A stretch of 17,718 nt of DNA from DATJPD01 sp036394195 (GCA_036394195.1 DASWFO010000265.1:1-17718), one strand, 5' to 3'; shown: positions 1 through 7,592, counted from the stretch's first letter. Made by a program: numbers and translations. Notes: generated by a model from the sequence alone, not told the origin.

Positions 1-266
1 CCATCGCCGAGGCGGGCTACCCCGATTTCGAGGCGCCGTCCTGGGTGGCGGTGTTCGCGCCCACCGGCACGCCGCAGACGATCATCGACCGCCTGCACGC
101 CGACATGGTGAAGGTCCTTAAGGCGCCCGATGTGCTGAAGCGCTTTGGCGAGCTCGGCATGGATCCGGCCCCGACGCCCGGCCGTGACTTCGACAAGGCG
201 GTCGCGCGCGAAATCGCCCGGTGGACGAAGGTGGCGCGCGACAACAACATCGTCGCCCAGAACTGA
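1..266 (+). CDS. Bug/TctC-family solute-binding protein, C-terminal fragment (5' end outside window)
   Basis: The reading frame is open from base 3 and ends at TGA 264-266, giving about 87 C-terminal residues. They contain the typical end of a tripartite tricarboxylate transporter receptor (Bug family): a GYPDFEAPSW segment, then VFAPTGTP, an amphipathic helix (IIDRLHADMVKVLKAPDV), a GMDPAPTPGRDF turn and a closing helix (IARWTKVARDNNI). Family members are periplasmic proteins that bind carboxylates or other small organic acids. The next gene starts 5 bases after the stop, so the two are probably co-transcribed. No ligand can be inferred from this fragment. The family call is firm, the ligand unknown. 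Confidence 0.85.
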   Translation, partial: IAEAGYPDFEAPSWVAVFAPTGTPQTIIDRLHADMVKVLKAPDVLKRFGELGMDPAPTPGRDFDKAVAREIARWTKVARDNNIVAQN

Positions 267-271
267 GGCGG

Positions 272-2641
272 ATGAACAAGCCCGATCTCACAACCCTTCG
301 GGCCGTCGGCCAGCCGCTGCGCCGCAAGGAAGACCAGCGTCTCCTCACCGGCCAGGGCCGCTTCAGCGACGACTTCAACCTGCCTGATCAGGTCCACGCC
401 GCGCTGGTCCGCTCGCCGCATCCGCATGCGCGGATCCTCCGCATCGGCACGGAGAATGCCCGCGCCATGCCCGGGGTGCTGGGGGTCTTCACCGGCGCCG
501 ATGTGCGCGAAGCCGGTCTCAACCCGATCCCGCACGAGCCGGCGCCGTCGACCCGCTACGACATGAAGCTCACCGGCCCGCGCGACCAGCCGATCTTCAT
601 CGGCCGCCACGTGCTGCTGCCGGCGGACAAGGTCCGCCATGTCGGCGAGGCCGTGGCCATGGTGGTCGCCGCGACGAAAGAGCAGGCCATGGACGCGGCC
701 GAAGCGGTCCTCGTCGAGTACGAGGAGCTGCCGTGGGTCGCCGATACCGCGGCGGCGGCGGAGCCGGGTGCCCCGGCGCTCTGGGGCGAGCTTCCGGATA
801 ACGTGCTGGTCGACACGATGTTCGGCGACACGGCGGCGACCGAGCGCGCGTTCGCCGCGGCCGACCATGTGGTGACGTTCGACGTCCATATCCGGCGCGT
901 GACCGCAGTGCCGCTGGAACCGCGGGCAGCGTTGGCGGGCTACGACGCGGCGAACGGGCGCTATACGCTCTATGCGGGCAGCGGCGGTGCCGTGAAGCAG
1001 AAGCGCGAGCTCGCGGGCGTGCTCGGCATCGAGCCCGACCGCCTGCGCGTACTGTCCTACGATGTCGGCGGCAATTACGGCTCGCGCAACCGGCCTTACG
1101 TGGAGTTCGGCCTGGTGTTGTGGGCGGCACGCCGGTTGGGACGGCCGGTGAAGTACACGGCCACACGCTCCGAGGCGTTTCTCACCGACTATCAGGGGCG
1201 CGATCTGGTCACCCGGGTGGCCTTGGCGGTTCGTGCCGACGGCCGGTTCCTGGCCCTGCGCGCCGACAACATCAGCAATGTCGGGTCGCATTGCGTGTCG
1301 TTGTCGCCGCTGGGCAAGGGGGGCGGGCTCATCACCGGCTCCTACGACATCCCGATCGCGAGCCTGCGCGCCCGCGCCGTGTTCACCAACACCATGCCGA
1401 CCAATGCCTACCGCAGCTCCGGCCGGCCGGAAGTCACCTACGCGATCGAGCGCCTGGTCGATCTCGCGGCGGCGAAGCTCGGGATGGATCGCGTCGAGCT
1501 CCGGCGCAAGAATCTGATCCGTCCGGAGGCGATGCCCTACACCAACGCGGTTGGAGCGCCGTACGACAGCGGCGAGTACGAATCCAACATGAGTACGGCC
1601 ATGCGGCTTGCCGACGTCGCCGGATTCGAGGCGCGGCGCCGCGCCGCCGCCGGCCGCGGCAAGCGGCTCGGGCTCGGCCTCGCCAACTATGTGGAATCCT
1701 CGATCGGCGCGCCGCGGGAGCGCGCGGCGGTCACGGTCAGGCCGGACAACCGCGTCGACGTGATCATCGGGACCCAGCCCAGCGGGCAGGGGCACGAGAC
1801 CAGCTTCGCTCAGGTCATGGCCGATTTGCTCCACGTACCCGTGGAGAGCGTGAACATCGTCATGGGCGACACCGACGTCGTCGCGGTGGGCGGTGGCTCG
1901 CATTCCGGCCGCTCCATGCGCCACGCTGCTACCGTGTTCGCGAAGGCTGGCGTTGACCTGATCGCCAAGGGCCGGCGGATCGCGGCCGTTGCGCTCGACG
2001 TGGGCGCCGGCCAGGTCGAGTTCGGCGAGGGCCGGTTCACGGCGCCGCGCACCAACCGCTCGTTCGACATGTTCGAGCTGGCGCGCGAGGCCGCGCGCTT
2101 GAAGCTGCCGGAGCCGTTGCGCGACGGGCTCGCCGTGGTCACGGACAACGAGATGCACGAGCCGGTGTTCCCGAACGGCTGCGCGATCTGCGAGGTCGAG
2201 GTCGATCCGGAGACCGGGCAGGTCGACATCACGCGCTACGCCGCCGTCGACGATGTCGGACGCTGCATCAACCCGCTGATCGTCCACGGGCAGACCCATG
2301 GCGGCATCGCCCAGGGCGTCGGCCAGGCGATATGGGAGCTGTGCGCGATCGACCCGGCGACCGGACAGCCGATCAGCGGTTCGCTCATGGATTACGGGTT
2401 GCCTCGCGCCGATGGGCTCCCGTCGTTCGCGACCGAGATCGTCGAAGTCCTTTCGCCGACCAATCCGTACGGGATCAAGGCCGGCGGCGAGGGTGGCACC
2501 ACGCCGGCCCTGGCCGTGATCGTCAGCGGCATTCTCGACGCGTTGAGGGAATACGGAGTGCGCGAGATCGCGATGCCGGCGACCCCGTTCACGGTCTGGA
2601 CAGCGATCCACGCTGCCAAGATGCGCCCCGCAGCGACTTAA
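272..2641 (+). CDS. Molybdenum hydroxylase large subunit (xanthine dehydrogenase / CO-dehydrogenase CoxL-like family)
   Basis: The 789-aa product has the full family architecture: an N-terminal hammerhead domain (about residues 10-135, opening VGQPLRRKEDQRLLTGQGRF) followed by the molybdopterin-binding domains. The active-site loop reads AYRSSGR (379-385), closer to the AYRGAGR loop of form II CoxL-like enzymes than to the AYRCSFR loop of true CO dehydrogenase, so CO oxidation is unlikely. The conserved catalytic glutamate is present as E740 in GGEGG. Such enzymes hydroxylate aldehydes, purines or N-heterocycles with water as the oxygen donor. ATG 272 is preferred over an upstream ATG at 221 because it has GAGGCGG just before it, follows the previous stop by 5 bases and begins the conserved domain. 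The usual 2Fe-2S and FAD subunit genes are not next to it, so the electron path is unclear. Confidence 0.9.
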   Translation: MNKPDLTTLRAVGQPLRRKEDQRLLTGQGRFSDDFNLPDQVHAALVRSPHPHARILRIGTENARAMPGVLGVFTGADVREAGLNPIPHEPAPSTRYDMKLTGPRDQPIFIGRHVLLPADKVRHVGEAVAMVVAATKEQAMDAAEAVLVEYEELPWVADTAAAAEPGAPALWGELPDNVLVDTMFGDTAATERAFAAADHVVTFDVHIRRVTAVPLEPRAALAGYDAANGRYTLYAGSGGAVKQKRELAGVLGIEPDRLRVLSYDVGGNYGSRNRPYVEFGLVLWAARRLGRPVKYTATRSEAFLTDYQGRDLVTRVALAVRADGRFLALRADNISNVGSHCVSLSPLGKGGGLITGSYDIPIASLRARAVFTNTMPTNAYRSSGRPEVTYAIERLVDLAAAKLGMDRVELRRKNLIRPEAMPYTNAVGAPYDSGEYESNMSTAMRLADVAGFEARRRAAAGRGKRLGLGLANYVESSIGAPRERAAVTVRPDNRVDVIIGTQPSGQGHETSFAQVMADLLHVPVESVNIVMGDTDVVAVGGGSHSGRSMRHAATVFAKAGVDLIAKGRRIAAVALDVGAGQVEFGEGRFTAPRTNRSFDMFELAREAARLKLPEPLRDGLAVVTDNEMHEPVFPNGCAICEVEVDPETGQVDITRYAAVDDVGRCINPLIVHGQTHGGIAQGVGQAIWELCAIDPATGQPISGSLMDYGLPRADGLPSFATEIVEVLSPTNPYGIKAGGEGGTTPALAVIVSGILDALREYGVREIAMPATPFTVWTAIHAAKMRPAAT

Positions 2642-2651
2642 GGAGGAGCAC

Positions 2652-3761
2652 ATGGACGTCCGCGCCGCAGTTGCCTATGAGCCGGGAAAGCCGCTTGTTA
2701 TCGAAACGGTCCAGCTCGAGGGGCCCAAGGTGGGTGAGGTGCTGGTCGAAATCAAGGCGACGGGGATCTGCCATACCGACGAGTTCACCCGCTCGGGCGC
2801 GGACCCGGAGGGCCTGTTCCCGGCCATCTTCGGCCACGAAGGGGCGGGCATCGTCGTCGATGTCGGGCCGGGAGTGGCCACGCTGAAGAACGGCGATCAC
2901 GTGATCCCGCTCTATATTCCGGAGTGCCGCCAGTGCAAGGCGTGCCTGTCCGGCAAGACCAATCTGTGCACCTCGATCCGGGCGACCCAGGGCAAGGGCG
3001 TGATGCCCGACGGCTCCAGCCGCTTCTCGCGCGCCGGCAAGCCGATCCATCACTACATGGGCTGCTCGACCTTCGCCAATTTCACCGTGGTGCCGGAGAT
3101 CGCGCTGGCGAAGATCCGCGAGGACGCGCCGTTCGACAAGGTCTGCTACATCGGCTGCGGCGTCACCACCGGGATCGGCGCCGTGATCAACACCGCCAAG
3201 GTCGAGCCGGGCGCCAACGTCGCGGTGTTCGGCCTCGGCGGCATCGGGTTGAACGTGATCCAGGGCGCCCGGATGGCCGGCGCCAACATGATCGTCGGCG
3301 TCGACATCAATCCGCGGCGGAAGACGCTCGCCGAAAAATTCGGCATGACGCATTTCGTGAATCCGAAGGAAGTCGGCGGCGATCTCGTGGCGCACCTGGT
3401 GGACCTGACGAATGGCGGGGCCGATTACAGCTTCGAGTGCATCGGCAATGTCGACCTGATGCGCCAGGCGCTCGAGTGCTGCCATCGCGGGTGGGGCGTC
3501 TCGGTGATCATCGGCGTCGCCGGCGCCGGGCAGGAGATCCGCACCCGGCCGTTTCAGCTCGTTACCGGGCGGGTATGGAAGGGGACGGCGTTCGGCGGGG
3601 CGCGCGGGCGCCGGGATGTACCGCGGATCGTCGACTGGTACATGGACAAGAAGATCAATATCGACGACCTGATCACCCACACCATGCCGCTGGCGAAGAT
3701 CAACGACGGGTTCGACCTGATGCACCGGGGCGAATCGATCCGCAGCGTCGTTTTGTATTAG
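2652..3761 (+). CDS. Class III zinc alcohol dehydrogenase (S-(hydroxymethyl)glutathione dehydrogenase family)
   Basis: The 369-aa product is full length for the medium-chain zinc dehydrogenase family. Catalytic zinc ligands are C40, H62 (in GHEGAG) and C169. Structural zinc ligands are C92, C95, C98 and C106. The Rossmann fold shows GLGGIG (194-199), with D218 ending strand beta-2, which favours NAD. The stretch IRATQGKGVMPDG (from residue 109) is characteristic of class III enzymes, and R111 matches the arginine that recognises the glutathione adduct. The usual reaction is NAD-dependent oxidation of S-hydroxymethylglutathione formed from formaldehyde. The ATG lies 10 bases after the previous stop and is preceded by AGGAGGA, so it forms an operon with the molybdenum hydroxylase. 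A role in formaldehyde removal after demethylation is possible but inferred; activity on other alcohols is also known in the family. Confidence 0.88.
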   Translation: MDVRAAVAYEPGKPLVIETVQLEGPKVGEVLVEIKATGICHTDEFTRSGADPEGLFPAIFGHEGAGIVVDVGPGVATLKNGDHVIPLYIPECRQCKACLSGKTNLCTSIRATQGKGVMPDGSSRFSRAGKPIHHYMGCSTFANFTVVPEIALAKIREDAPFDKVCYIGCGVTTGIGAVINTAKVEPGANVAVFGLGGIGLNVIQGARMAGANMIVGVDINPRRKTLAEKFGMTHFVNPKEVGGDLVAHLVDLTNGGADYSFECIGNVDLMRQALECCHRGWGVSVIIGVAGAGQEIRTRPFQLVTGRVWKGTAFGGARGRRDVPRIVDWYMDKKINIDDLITHTMPLAKINDGFDLMHRGESIRSVVLY

Positions 3762-3763
3762 GG

Positions 3764-3790
3764 CGCGTTCCGACCGACGGAAGCGCGTTT
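3764..3790 (+). terminator. Probable rho-independent terminator after the alcohol dehydrogenase gene
   Basis: The stem is CGCGTTCCG (3764-3772) paired with CGGAA-G-CGCG (3778-3787, one bulged G), around the loop ACCGA. It is followed by TTTCCTTCCTT. It lies 2 bases after the stop codon of the upstream operon. The U-tract is interrupted by cytosines, so strength is uncertain. Confidence 0.5.
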
Positions 3791-3793
3791 CCT

Positions 3794-3920
3794 TCCTTCG
3801 TCATTCCCGCGTCAGATTCTTCGCGCCCGTTGGCGGCCTTGAAGGCCGCCAACGCAGCGCAGTTGGGAATCCATGGTCAGCGGCGCGATGGATGCCCGCT
3901 TTCTCGGGCATGACGAAGGA
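3794..3920. repeat. Composite inverted-repeat element (REP/MITE-like)
   Basis: The outer arms are TCCTTCGTCATTCCCG (3794-3809) and CGGGCATGACGAAGGA (3905-3920), inverted repeats of 16 bases with one mismatch. Inside is a near-perfect palindrome, CGTTGGCGGCCTT-G-AAGGCCGCCAACG (3828-3854), and a small hairpin, TGCCCG-CTTTCT-CGGGCA (3893-3910). The CGTCATTCCCGC and GGGAATCCATG words resemble dispersed intergenic repeats common in proteobacterial genomes. No coding potential is seen. Whether it is repeated in this genome cannot be judged from one copy. Confidence 0.6.
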
Positions 3921-3957
3921 GAGGGCGGCCAGGCTTGCCCCAAAATAACTTGCGGCC

Positions 3958-3973
3958 GGGGGCGGCAGCCCCC
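3958..3973. other. Short GC-rich hairpin upstream of the IclR gene
   Basis: GGGGGC (3958-3963) pairs with GCCCCC (3968-3973) across a GGCA loop. It ends 2 bases before the palindromic operator. No T-run follows, so it is not a convincing terminator. It may be part of the leader or promoter region of the regulator gene. Confidence 0.35.
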
Positions 3974-3975
3974 AT

Positions 3976-3992
3976 TGTCCACGCCATGGACA
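3976..3992. promoter_or_regulatory. Operator O1 before the IclR gene (TGTCCA-N5-TGGACA)
   Basis: The site reads TGTCCACGCCATGGACA, a 17-bp palindrome with perfect 6-bp outer arms and one mismatch in the 8-bp arms. It ends 19 bases before the ATG of the regulator. The same motif with the same spacing occurs at 7563-7579 and 7675-7691. Its position suggests autoregulation by the adjacent IclR-family protein; binding is inferred. Confidence 0.65.
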
Positions 3993-4011
3993 TCGAGTTC
4001 AAAACGCCGGC

Positions 4012-4869
4012 ATGCCGCGGCCGCTGACCAAACGGCCGAAGAAGGTCCGTGCGGTCGAGCGGGCGGTCGACATCCTGCAGAGCTTTTCATCCGATCAGCC
4101 GCTTATGAGCGTGATCGAGCTTCAGAAGCGGGTGCGGCTCAGCCGGCCGACCTTGTACCGGCTGCTGGACACGCTGGCGGCGAAGGGGTTGATCCGGCCC
4201 GTGGGCACGCCGCAGCGCTACACGCTCGACCACGGCGTAGCCAAGCTCGCGCATGTGTGGTTCTCGAACATCGACGCCAGCCAGGTCGCCCGTCCGCTGA
4301 TCGAGCAGCTGTGGGCGGAAACGAACGAGACCGCGGCCCTGTTCGTGCTGCGCGGCGACCGCCGGCTATGCGTCATGGAGCTCACCAGCCGGCACGCGCT
4401 GGCGATTTCGCGCGGGCTGGGCGAGACCGAGCACATCGCCCGCGGCGCCAGCGGCAAGGCGATCCTCGCGTTCATGCCGCCAGCCGACGCGGCACGGCTG
4501 CTGAAGACGGCACCCCGGGAGGTCGACCAGAAGCGCCTCACTCGGGACCTCGCCCGGGTTCGGGACACCGGCTCCGCGATCACCCGCGGCGAGGTATTCG
4601 TCGGGGCGCTGGCGATGGCCGCACCCTATTTCGACCATACGGGACGGGTGGCCGGGTCGGTCGGGCTGTTCGGGCCCGAGGCGCGGATCGACGATGCGAC
4701 GGCGGCGCGTTACATGCAGCTGGTCGTCGCGGGCGCCCAGCGACTGTCGGCCGAGCTCGGGCACGCACCGTCGATGGTGAAGCTCGGGAGCGGCAGCGGC
4801 GCGCGGTCGGCTGCGGTCAGAAAAACACCGTCAGGTTCTTCGCCAGCAGCACGTTCTGGTCGAGGGTGA
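4012..4869 (+). CDS. IclR-family transcriptional regulator
   Basis: The product is 285 aa. Residues 12-70 form the winged helix-turn-helix (AVERAVDILQSF, then SVIELQKRVRLSRPTLYRLLDTL with the recognition helix, then GLIRPVGTPQRYTL). Residues about 80-255 form the IclR effector domain, including the GASGKAILAF and SVGLFGPEAR segments. IclR proteins usually bind small aromatic or organic acids, and many control aromatic-degradation operons. The palindrome at 3976-3992 lies just upstream and recurs in the shared promoter region of the two neighbouring catabolic operons, so this is the likely regulator of both. No clear Shine-Dalgarno precedes ATG 4012, so the start is the best available rather than proven. 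The last ~25 residues are Gly/Ser/Arg-rich and antisense to the end of the dioxygenase beta gene (53-base convergent overlap). Confidence 0.88.
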   Translation: MPRPLTKRPKKVRAVERAVDILQSFSSDQPLMSVIELQKRVRLSRPTLYRLLDTLAAKGLIRPVGTPQRYTLDHGVAKLAHVWFSNIDASQVARPLIEQLWAETNETAALFVLRGDRRLCVMELTSRHALAISRGLGETEHIARGASGKAILAFMPPADAARLLKTAPREVDQKRLTRDLARVRDTGSAITRGEVFVGALAMAAPYFDHTGRVAGSVGLFGPEARIDDATAARYMQLVVAGAQRLSAELGHAPSMVKLGSGSGARSAAVRKTPSGSSPAARSGRG

Positions 4870-5383
4870 TCTCGCGTCGGGCAAGCTTCCAGGCGTCATC
4901 GACCAGGCGCAGGCTGTCGGTCCGTTTGCCGACGAACATGTAAGTCTCGTACTCGAGACGGTTCTGATAGACGAGGAAGCGGCTGCGCACTGTCACCTCG
5001 CGGGCGGCCTCGACCGTCGGCTGGGCGTCGAGGAGCTGGATGTTGCTCACCATGTGGCACACCCGCGACAGCGGCTCCTCCGACCAATGCACCCCGGTCA
5101 TGATCTGCTCGACGCGCTTGGACAATGTCCATTTGTCTTCGTCGAACCAGCTGATGTCCTTGCCGAACCGGGTGTTCTCGCGCGCCTGGTGCTCGCCGAA
5201 TTTGACGTTGCGGCGCATCGGCATGAAGTAGACGACGTCGTCGGTGAGCCGGTCCAGCCACTCGGTGAACCGCCGGTCGTCGAGGAGCTCCGCCTCCTCG
5301 TGGAGAAAGGTCTCGATCTGCTCCTTCAGCTCGAAATACTTGAGCGTCGGGGCCAGCTTTCTCCGGGTCGCCGCGTCGCTCAT
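4817..5383 (-). CDS. Aromatic-ring-hydroxylating dioxygenase beta (small) subunit
   Basis: The 188-aa product matches the usual length and pattern of the Ring_hydroxyl_B family, similar to the small subunits of biphenyl and naphthalene dioxygenases. Recognisable segments are FLHEEAELLDDRRFTEWLDRL, YFMPMRRN, the RVEQIMTG and SRVCHMVSNIQL segments, and the conserved C-terminus LDQNVLLAKNLTVFF. The subunit is structural: it assembles with the alpha subunit, usually as alpha3beta3, and holds no cofactor. A strong AGAGGAG lies 6 bases before the ATG. Its ATG overlaps the stop of the SDR gene (ATGA), so the two are translationally coupled. It is the last gene of the alpha-SDR-beta operon and its 3' end overlaps that of the convergent regulator gene. 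Confidence 0.93.
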   Translation of the reverse strand: MSDAATRRKLAPTLKYFELKEQIETFLHEEAELLDDRRFTEWLDRLTDDVVYFMPMRRNVKFGEHQARENTRFGKDISWFDEDKWTLSKRVEQIMTGVHWSEEPLSRVCHMVSNIQLLDAQPTVEAAREVTVRSRFLVYQNRLEYETYMFVGKRTDSLRLVDDAWKLARREITLDQNVLLAKNLTVFF

Positions 5384-6177
5384 CGCGATCTCCTCTGCGC
5401 GATCGGCCCGCCCTGATGGGCGAAGCAGCCGACGTCGATCACTGCACCGGAAATCGCGTCGGCCTCGTCCGACAGCAGGAAGTTGACAGCGTGCGCGATG
5501 TCCTCGGGCGTGGCGGTCCGCCCGGCGGCGGTGCCGGCGACCGGCGTGCCGACGAATTTCTGCACGTCGCCGCCCACCCGTCCGACGCTCATCCCGGTGA
5601 CGATCCCGCCGCCGCCGGGGACGACCGTGTTCACCCGGATCCGGTCGCTGAAATGGTCGTAGGCCAGGGCAGCACTCAGCGCGAAGATGCCGCCCTTGCT
5701 GGCGCTGTAGGCCGCCATGTTCGGCTTGCCCCAGCCCGCACCCGAGCCGACGTTGACGATCGAGCCGCCGCCCTGGCCGATCATGTGCGGCAGCACGGCG
5801 CGGCAGCAGAGATAGGTTCCCTTGAGGTTGACCGCGAGGACGCGGTCCCAGACCTCTTCCGGCGTGTCGAGCACGCTGCCGAGCGGGCCGATCGCGGCGT
5901 TGTTCACCAGCGCATCGATGCGGCCATGCTTGGCGAGCGTCAGGTCGACGACCCGCCGGACGTCGCCGGCCTTCGAAACATCGGCTTCCAGGAGATCGGC
6001 CGCGAGGTTCAGGTTGCGCAGCTCGTCGCGGAGCGGTGGAATGGCGGCCTCGGCGATGCTCGACATCTGCGGCGCTTCGAGCCCGAAGGCGACCACGCGG
6101 TGGCCCGCCCGGGCGAGGCGGAGCGTGATGGCGCGGCCGATGCCGAAGGTGCCGCCGGTGACGATGACGACGCGCAT
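5380..6177 (-). CDS. Short-chain dehydrogenase, probable cis-dihydrodiol dehydrogenase
   Basis: This is a 265-aa classical SDR. The cofactor motif is TGGTFGIG (residues 7-14). NNAA (92-95) is the structural motif. The catalytic residues are S145, Y157 and K161 (YSASK). ATG 6177 is chosen because the cofactor-binding strand begins at once (MRVVIVTGG); the longer frame upstream is antisense-style sequence overlapping the alpha gene. The gene starts 20 bases after the alpha stop and ends in an ATGA overlap with beta, so it is expressed with the dioxygenase. That placement makes NAD-dependent oxidation of the cis-dihydrodiol to a catechol the natural guess, as in BphB-type steps, but SDR substrate specificity cannot be read from sequence. 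The ribosome-binding site is weak. Confidence 0.9.
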   Translation of the reverse strand: MRVVIVTGGTFGIGRAITLRLARAGHRVVAFGLEAPQMSSIAEAAIPPLRDELRNLNLAADLLEADVSKAGDVRRVVDLTLAKHGRIDALVNNAAIGPLGSVLDTPEEVWDRVLAVNLKGTYLCCRAVLPHMIGQGGGSIVNVGSGAGWGKPNMAAYSASKGGIFALSAALAYDHFSDRIRVNTVVPGGGGIVTGMSVGRVGGDVQKFVGTPVAGTAAGRTATPEDIAHAVNFLLSDEADAISGAVIDVGCFAHQGGPIAQRRSR

Positions 6178-6197
6178 GGCGACGGGTCCGGCCGCGG

Positions 6198-7541
6198 TCA
6201 GGCCGTGCGCCGGAGCGGGCTCTCGCTCCGGCCGAGAAGCACGTCCCAGTCCTCGCCTTTGACGTAGGAGAGCCAGCGGCGATAGAAGCCGCGCGGGTTC
6301 TGCTCGCTGATCTGGAGGCTCACGGCCCCCGTCACCGGCCCGTCGTGCCGCGTCGCGTGCATCGACTGCTGGTAATTGTAGGGATAGCGGCGGGCGATCG
6401 TGCCGCGGCTGGCCGCGGTCGAGTAGTTCCAGTTCTCCATGTCGTCCTGCTCGGTCATGCCGGCGGGGCCCGAGTAGCGCATGTAGTAGTGGCGCGCGAG
6501 GTCCTTCACCTCCGCCGGCGCGTCCTTGTCGATCAGGAAGAAGCGCCAGATCTCGGTGTGGGTGGGGCCGTGCGGATGCCAGACGCACAGCGCCCGCGGC
6601 TGGCGGCCGTGATAGGAGGTGTTCGGAAAGATCGTCCCGGTGAAGGGGATGAGCCGCGCATTGTCGCCGAGGCGGCGCTTCCGTTCCTCGTAGCAGTGCC
6701 GGTAATAGTCCTCGACGACCTTGTTGTCCTTGTAGGCTTCGACGTAGCCGGCCCCTTCGGGCCGGATGGCGCTGTGCACCCCATGACCTTCGGGGAAGCT
6801 CACCCACACGTGCTGGGCGCCGGCCATCTCATCGTCGCGGCGGCCCTTGACGCCCTTGGCCGCACTCGGGCCGATGCCGATCATGTCGACCGAGGCGTGG
6901 CTGATGTTGTGATAAGTGTCGCCGAGGAAGTTCTCGGCCGGCAGCTTCCAGTTCGCCGGCACGATCCATTTGTGCACGCCGCCGAACACTTCCGAGCCGC
7001 CCTCGCGGCCATCGCGGCAGTCCAGCACGTGATCGAGATGTTCCTTGGCCGCACCGAGATAGGTCAGGAAATCCGGCGCCGCCTTGTCCCAGCTTGCCCA
7101 GATCGTCCCCTTGTAGTTCACGAGCTTCGGCACTTCGATCAGCGAGAACTGCGATTTGTCGAGCACGCCGTCGTAGAGCTCCCGGAAATGCGGGACACCG
7201 GTCAGCCGCCCGTCGGTAGTGTAGCTCCACGAGTGATAGGGGCAGGTGAACTCCTTGGTATTGCCCTCGTCGTAGCGGCAGACCTTCATGCCGCGATGGC
7301 GGCAGGTGTTGAGGAAGACGTGCACCGTGCCGGTGTCGTCCCGGCACAGGATCACCGATTCCTCGCCCATGCGGGAGACGAAGAAGTCGCCGCGATTCGC
7401 GATTTGGCTCTCGTGTCCGACGAACAGCCAGGCGCGGGCGAACAGATTTTCGAGCTCTGCCCGATACAGCTCGTCGTTGACGAAGACTTCGCGGCTGATC
7501 AGTCCGCGCTGCGGGTCGACGAGGCTGTCATCCAGGCGCAT
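6198..7541 (-). CDS. Aromatic-ring-hydroxylating dioxygenase alpha (large) subunit, Rieske non-heme iron
   Basis: The 447-aa product has the Rieske domain first, with 2Fe-2S ligands C80, H82, C100 and H103 (CRHRG and CPYHSW). The catalytic domain follows, with NWKLPAENFLGDTYH (197-211). Mononuclear iron ligands are H211 and H215, with the third from EQDDMEN (364-370, probably D366). D208 is the likely electron-bridge aspartate. The two histidines are separated by three residues (HNISH), one fewer than the H-x4-H common in related enzymes. The enzyme should add O2 to an aromatic ring to give a cis-dihydrodiol; the substrate is unknown. ATG 7541 is preferred over an ATG at 7580 because GAGAGGGA lies just upstream, while the 7580 start would sit inside the operator. 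No ferredoxin or reductase gene is nearby. Confidence 0.94.
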   Translation of the reverse strand: MRLDDSLVDPQRGLISREVFVNDELYRAELENLFARAWLFVGHESQIANRGDFFVSRMGEESVILCRDDTGTVHVFLNTCRHRGMKVCRYDEGNTKEFTCPYHSWSYTTDGRLTGVPHFRELYDGVLDKSQFSLIEVPKLVNYKGTIWASWDKAAPDFLTYLGAAKEHLDHVLDCRDGREGGSEVFGGVHKWIVPANWKLPAENFLGDTYHNISHASVDMIGIGPSAAKGVKGRRDDEMAGAQHVWVSFPEGHGVHSAIRPEGAGYVEAYKDNKVVEDYYRHCYEERKRRLGDNARLIPFTGTIFPNTSYHGRQPRALCVWHPHGPTHTEIWRFFLIDKDAPAEVKDLARHYYMRYSGPAGMTEQDDMENWNYSTAASRGTIARRYPYNYQQSMHATRHDGPVTGAVSLQISEQNPRGFYRRWLSYVKGEDWDVLLGRSESPLRRTA

Positions 7542-7562
7542 CACATCCCTCTCATTCGCCGA

Positions 7563-7579
7563 TGTCCACTCTGCGGACA
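7563..7579. promoter_or_regulatory. Operator O2 before the dioxygenase operon (TGTCCA-N5-CGGACA)
   Basis: The site reads TGTCCACTCTGCGGACA, and with flanking bases is ATGTCC...GGACAT. It has the same half-sites and spacing as 3976-3992 and 7675-7691. It lies between the predicted promoter (-10 at 7593-7598) and the alpha-subunit ATG at 7541, about 7 bases downstream of the expected transcription start. This suits a repressor. Confidence 0.65.
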
Positions 7580-7592
7580 TAAGTCTCGTTTT

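Noticed and set aside
272..2641. Identification of the molybdenum enzyme as aerobic CO dehydrogenase.
   Set aside because: The active-site loop is AYRSSGR, lacking the cysteine of the AYRCSFR loop in true CO dehydrogenases, and the small and medium subunit genes are absent.
17..2653. An 878-codon open frame on the - strand opposite the molybdenum hydroxylase gene.
   Set aside because: Its product is Arg/His/Asp-rich with no domain I recognise and it mirrors the coding frame of the real gene, a common effect in high-GC DNA. The + strand frame has conserved family motifs.
3986..4027. A 13-codon mini-ORF starting inside operator O1 and overlapping the IclR start.
   Set aside because: There is no ribosome-binding site and no codon signal; the ATG arises from the palindrome itself.
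5124..5129. A single TGTCCA inside the dioxygenase beta gene, and lone TGGACA words such as that near 2597.
   Set aside because: They lack the second half-site at the required spacing and lie within coding sequence.
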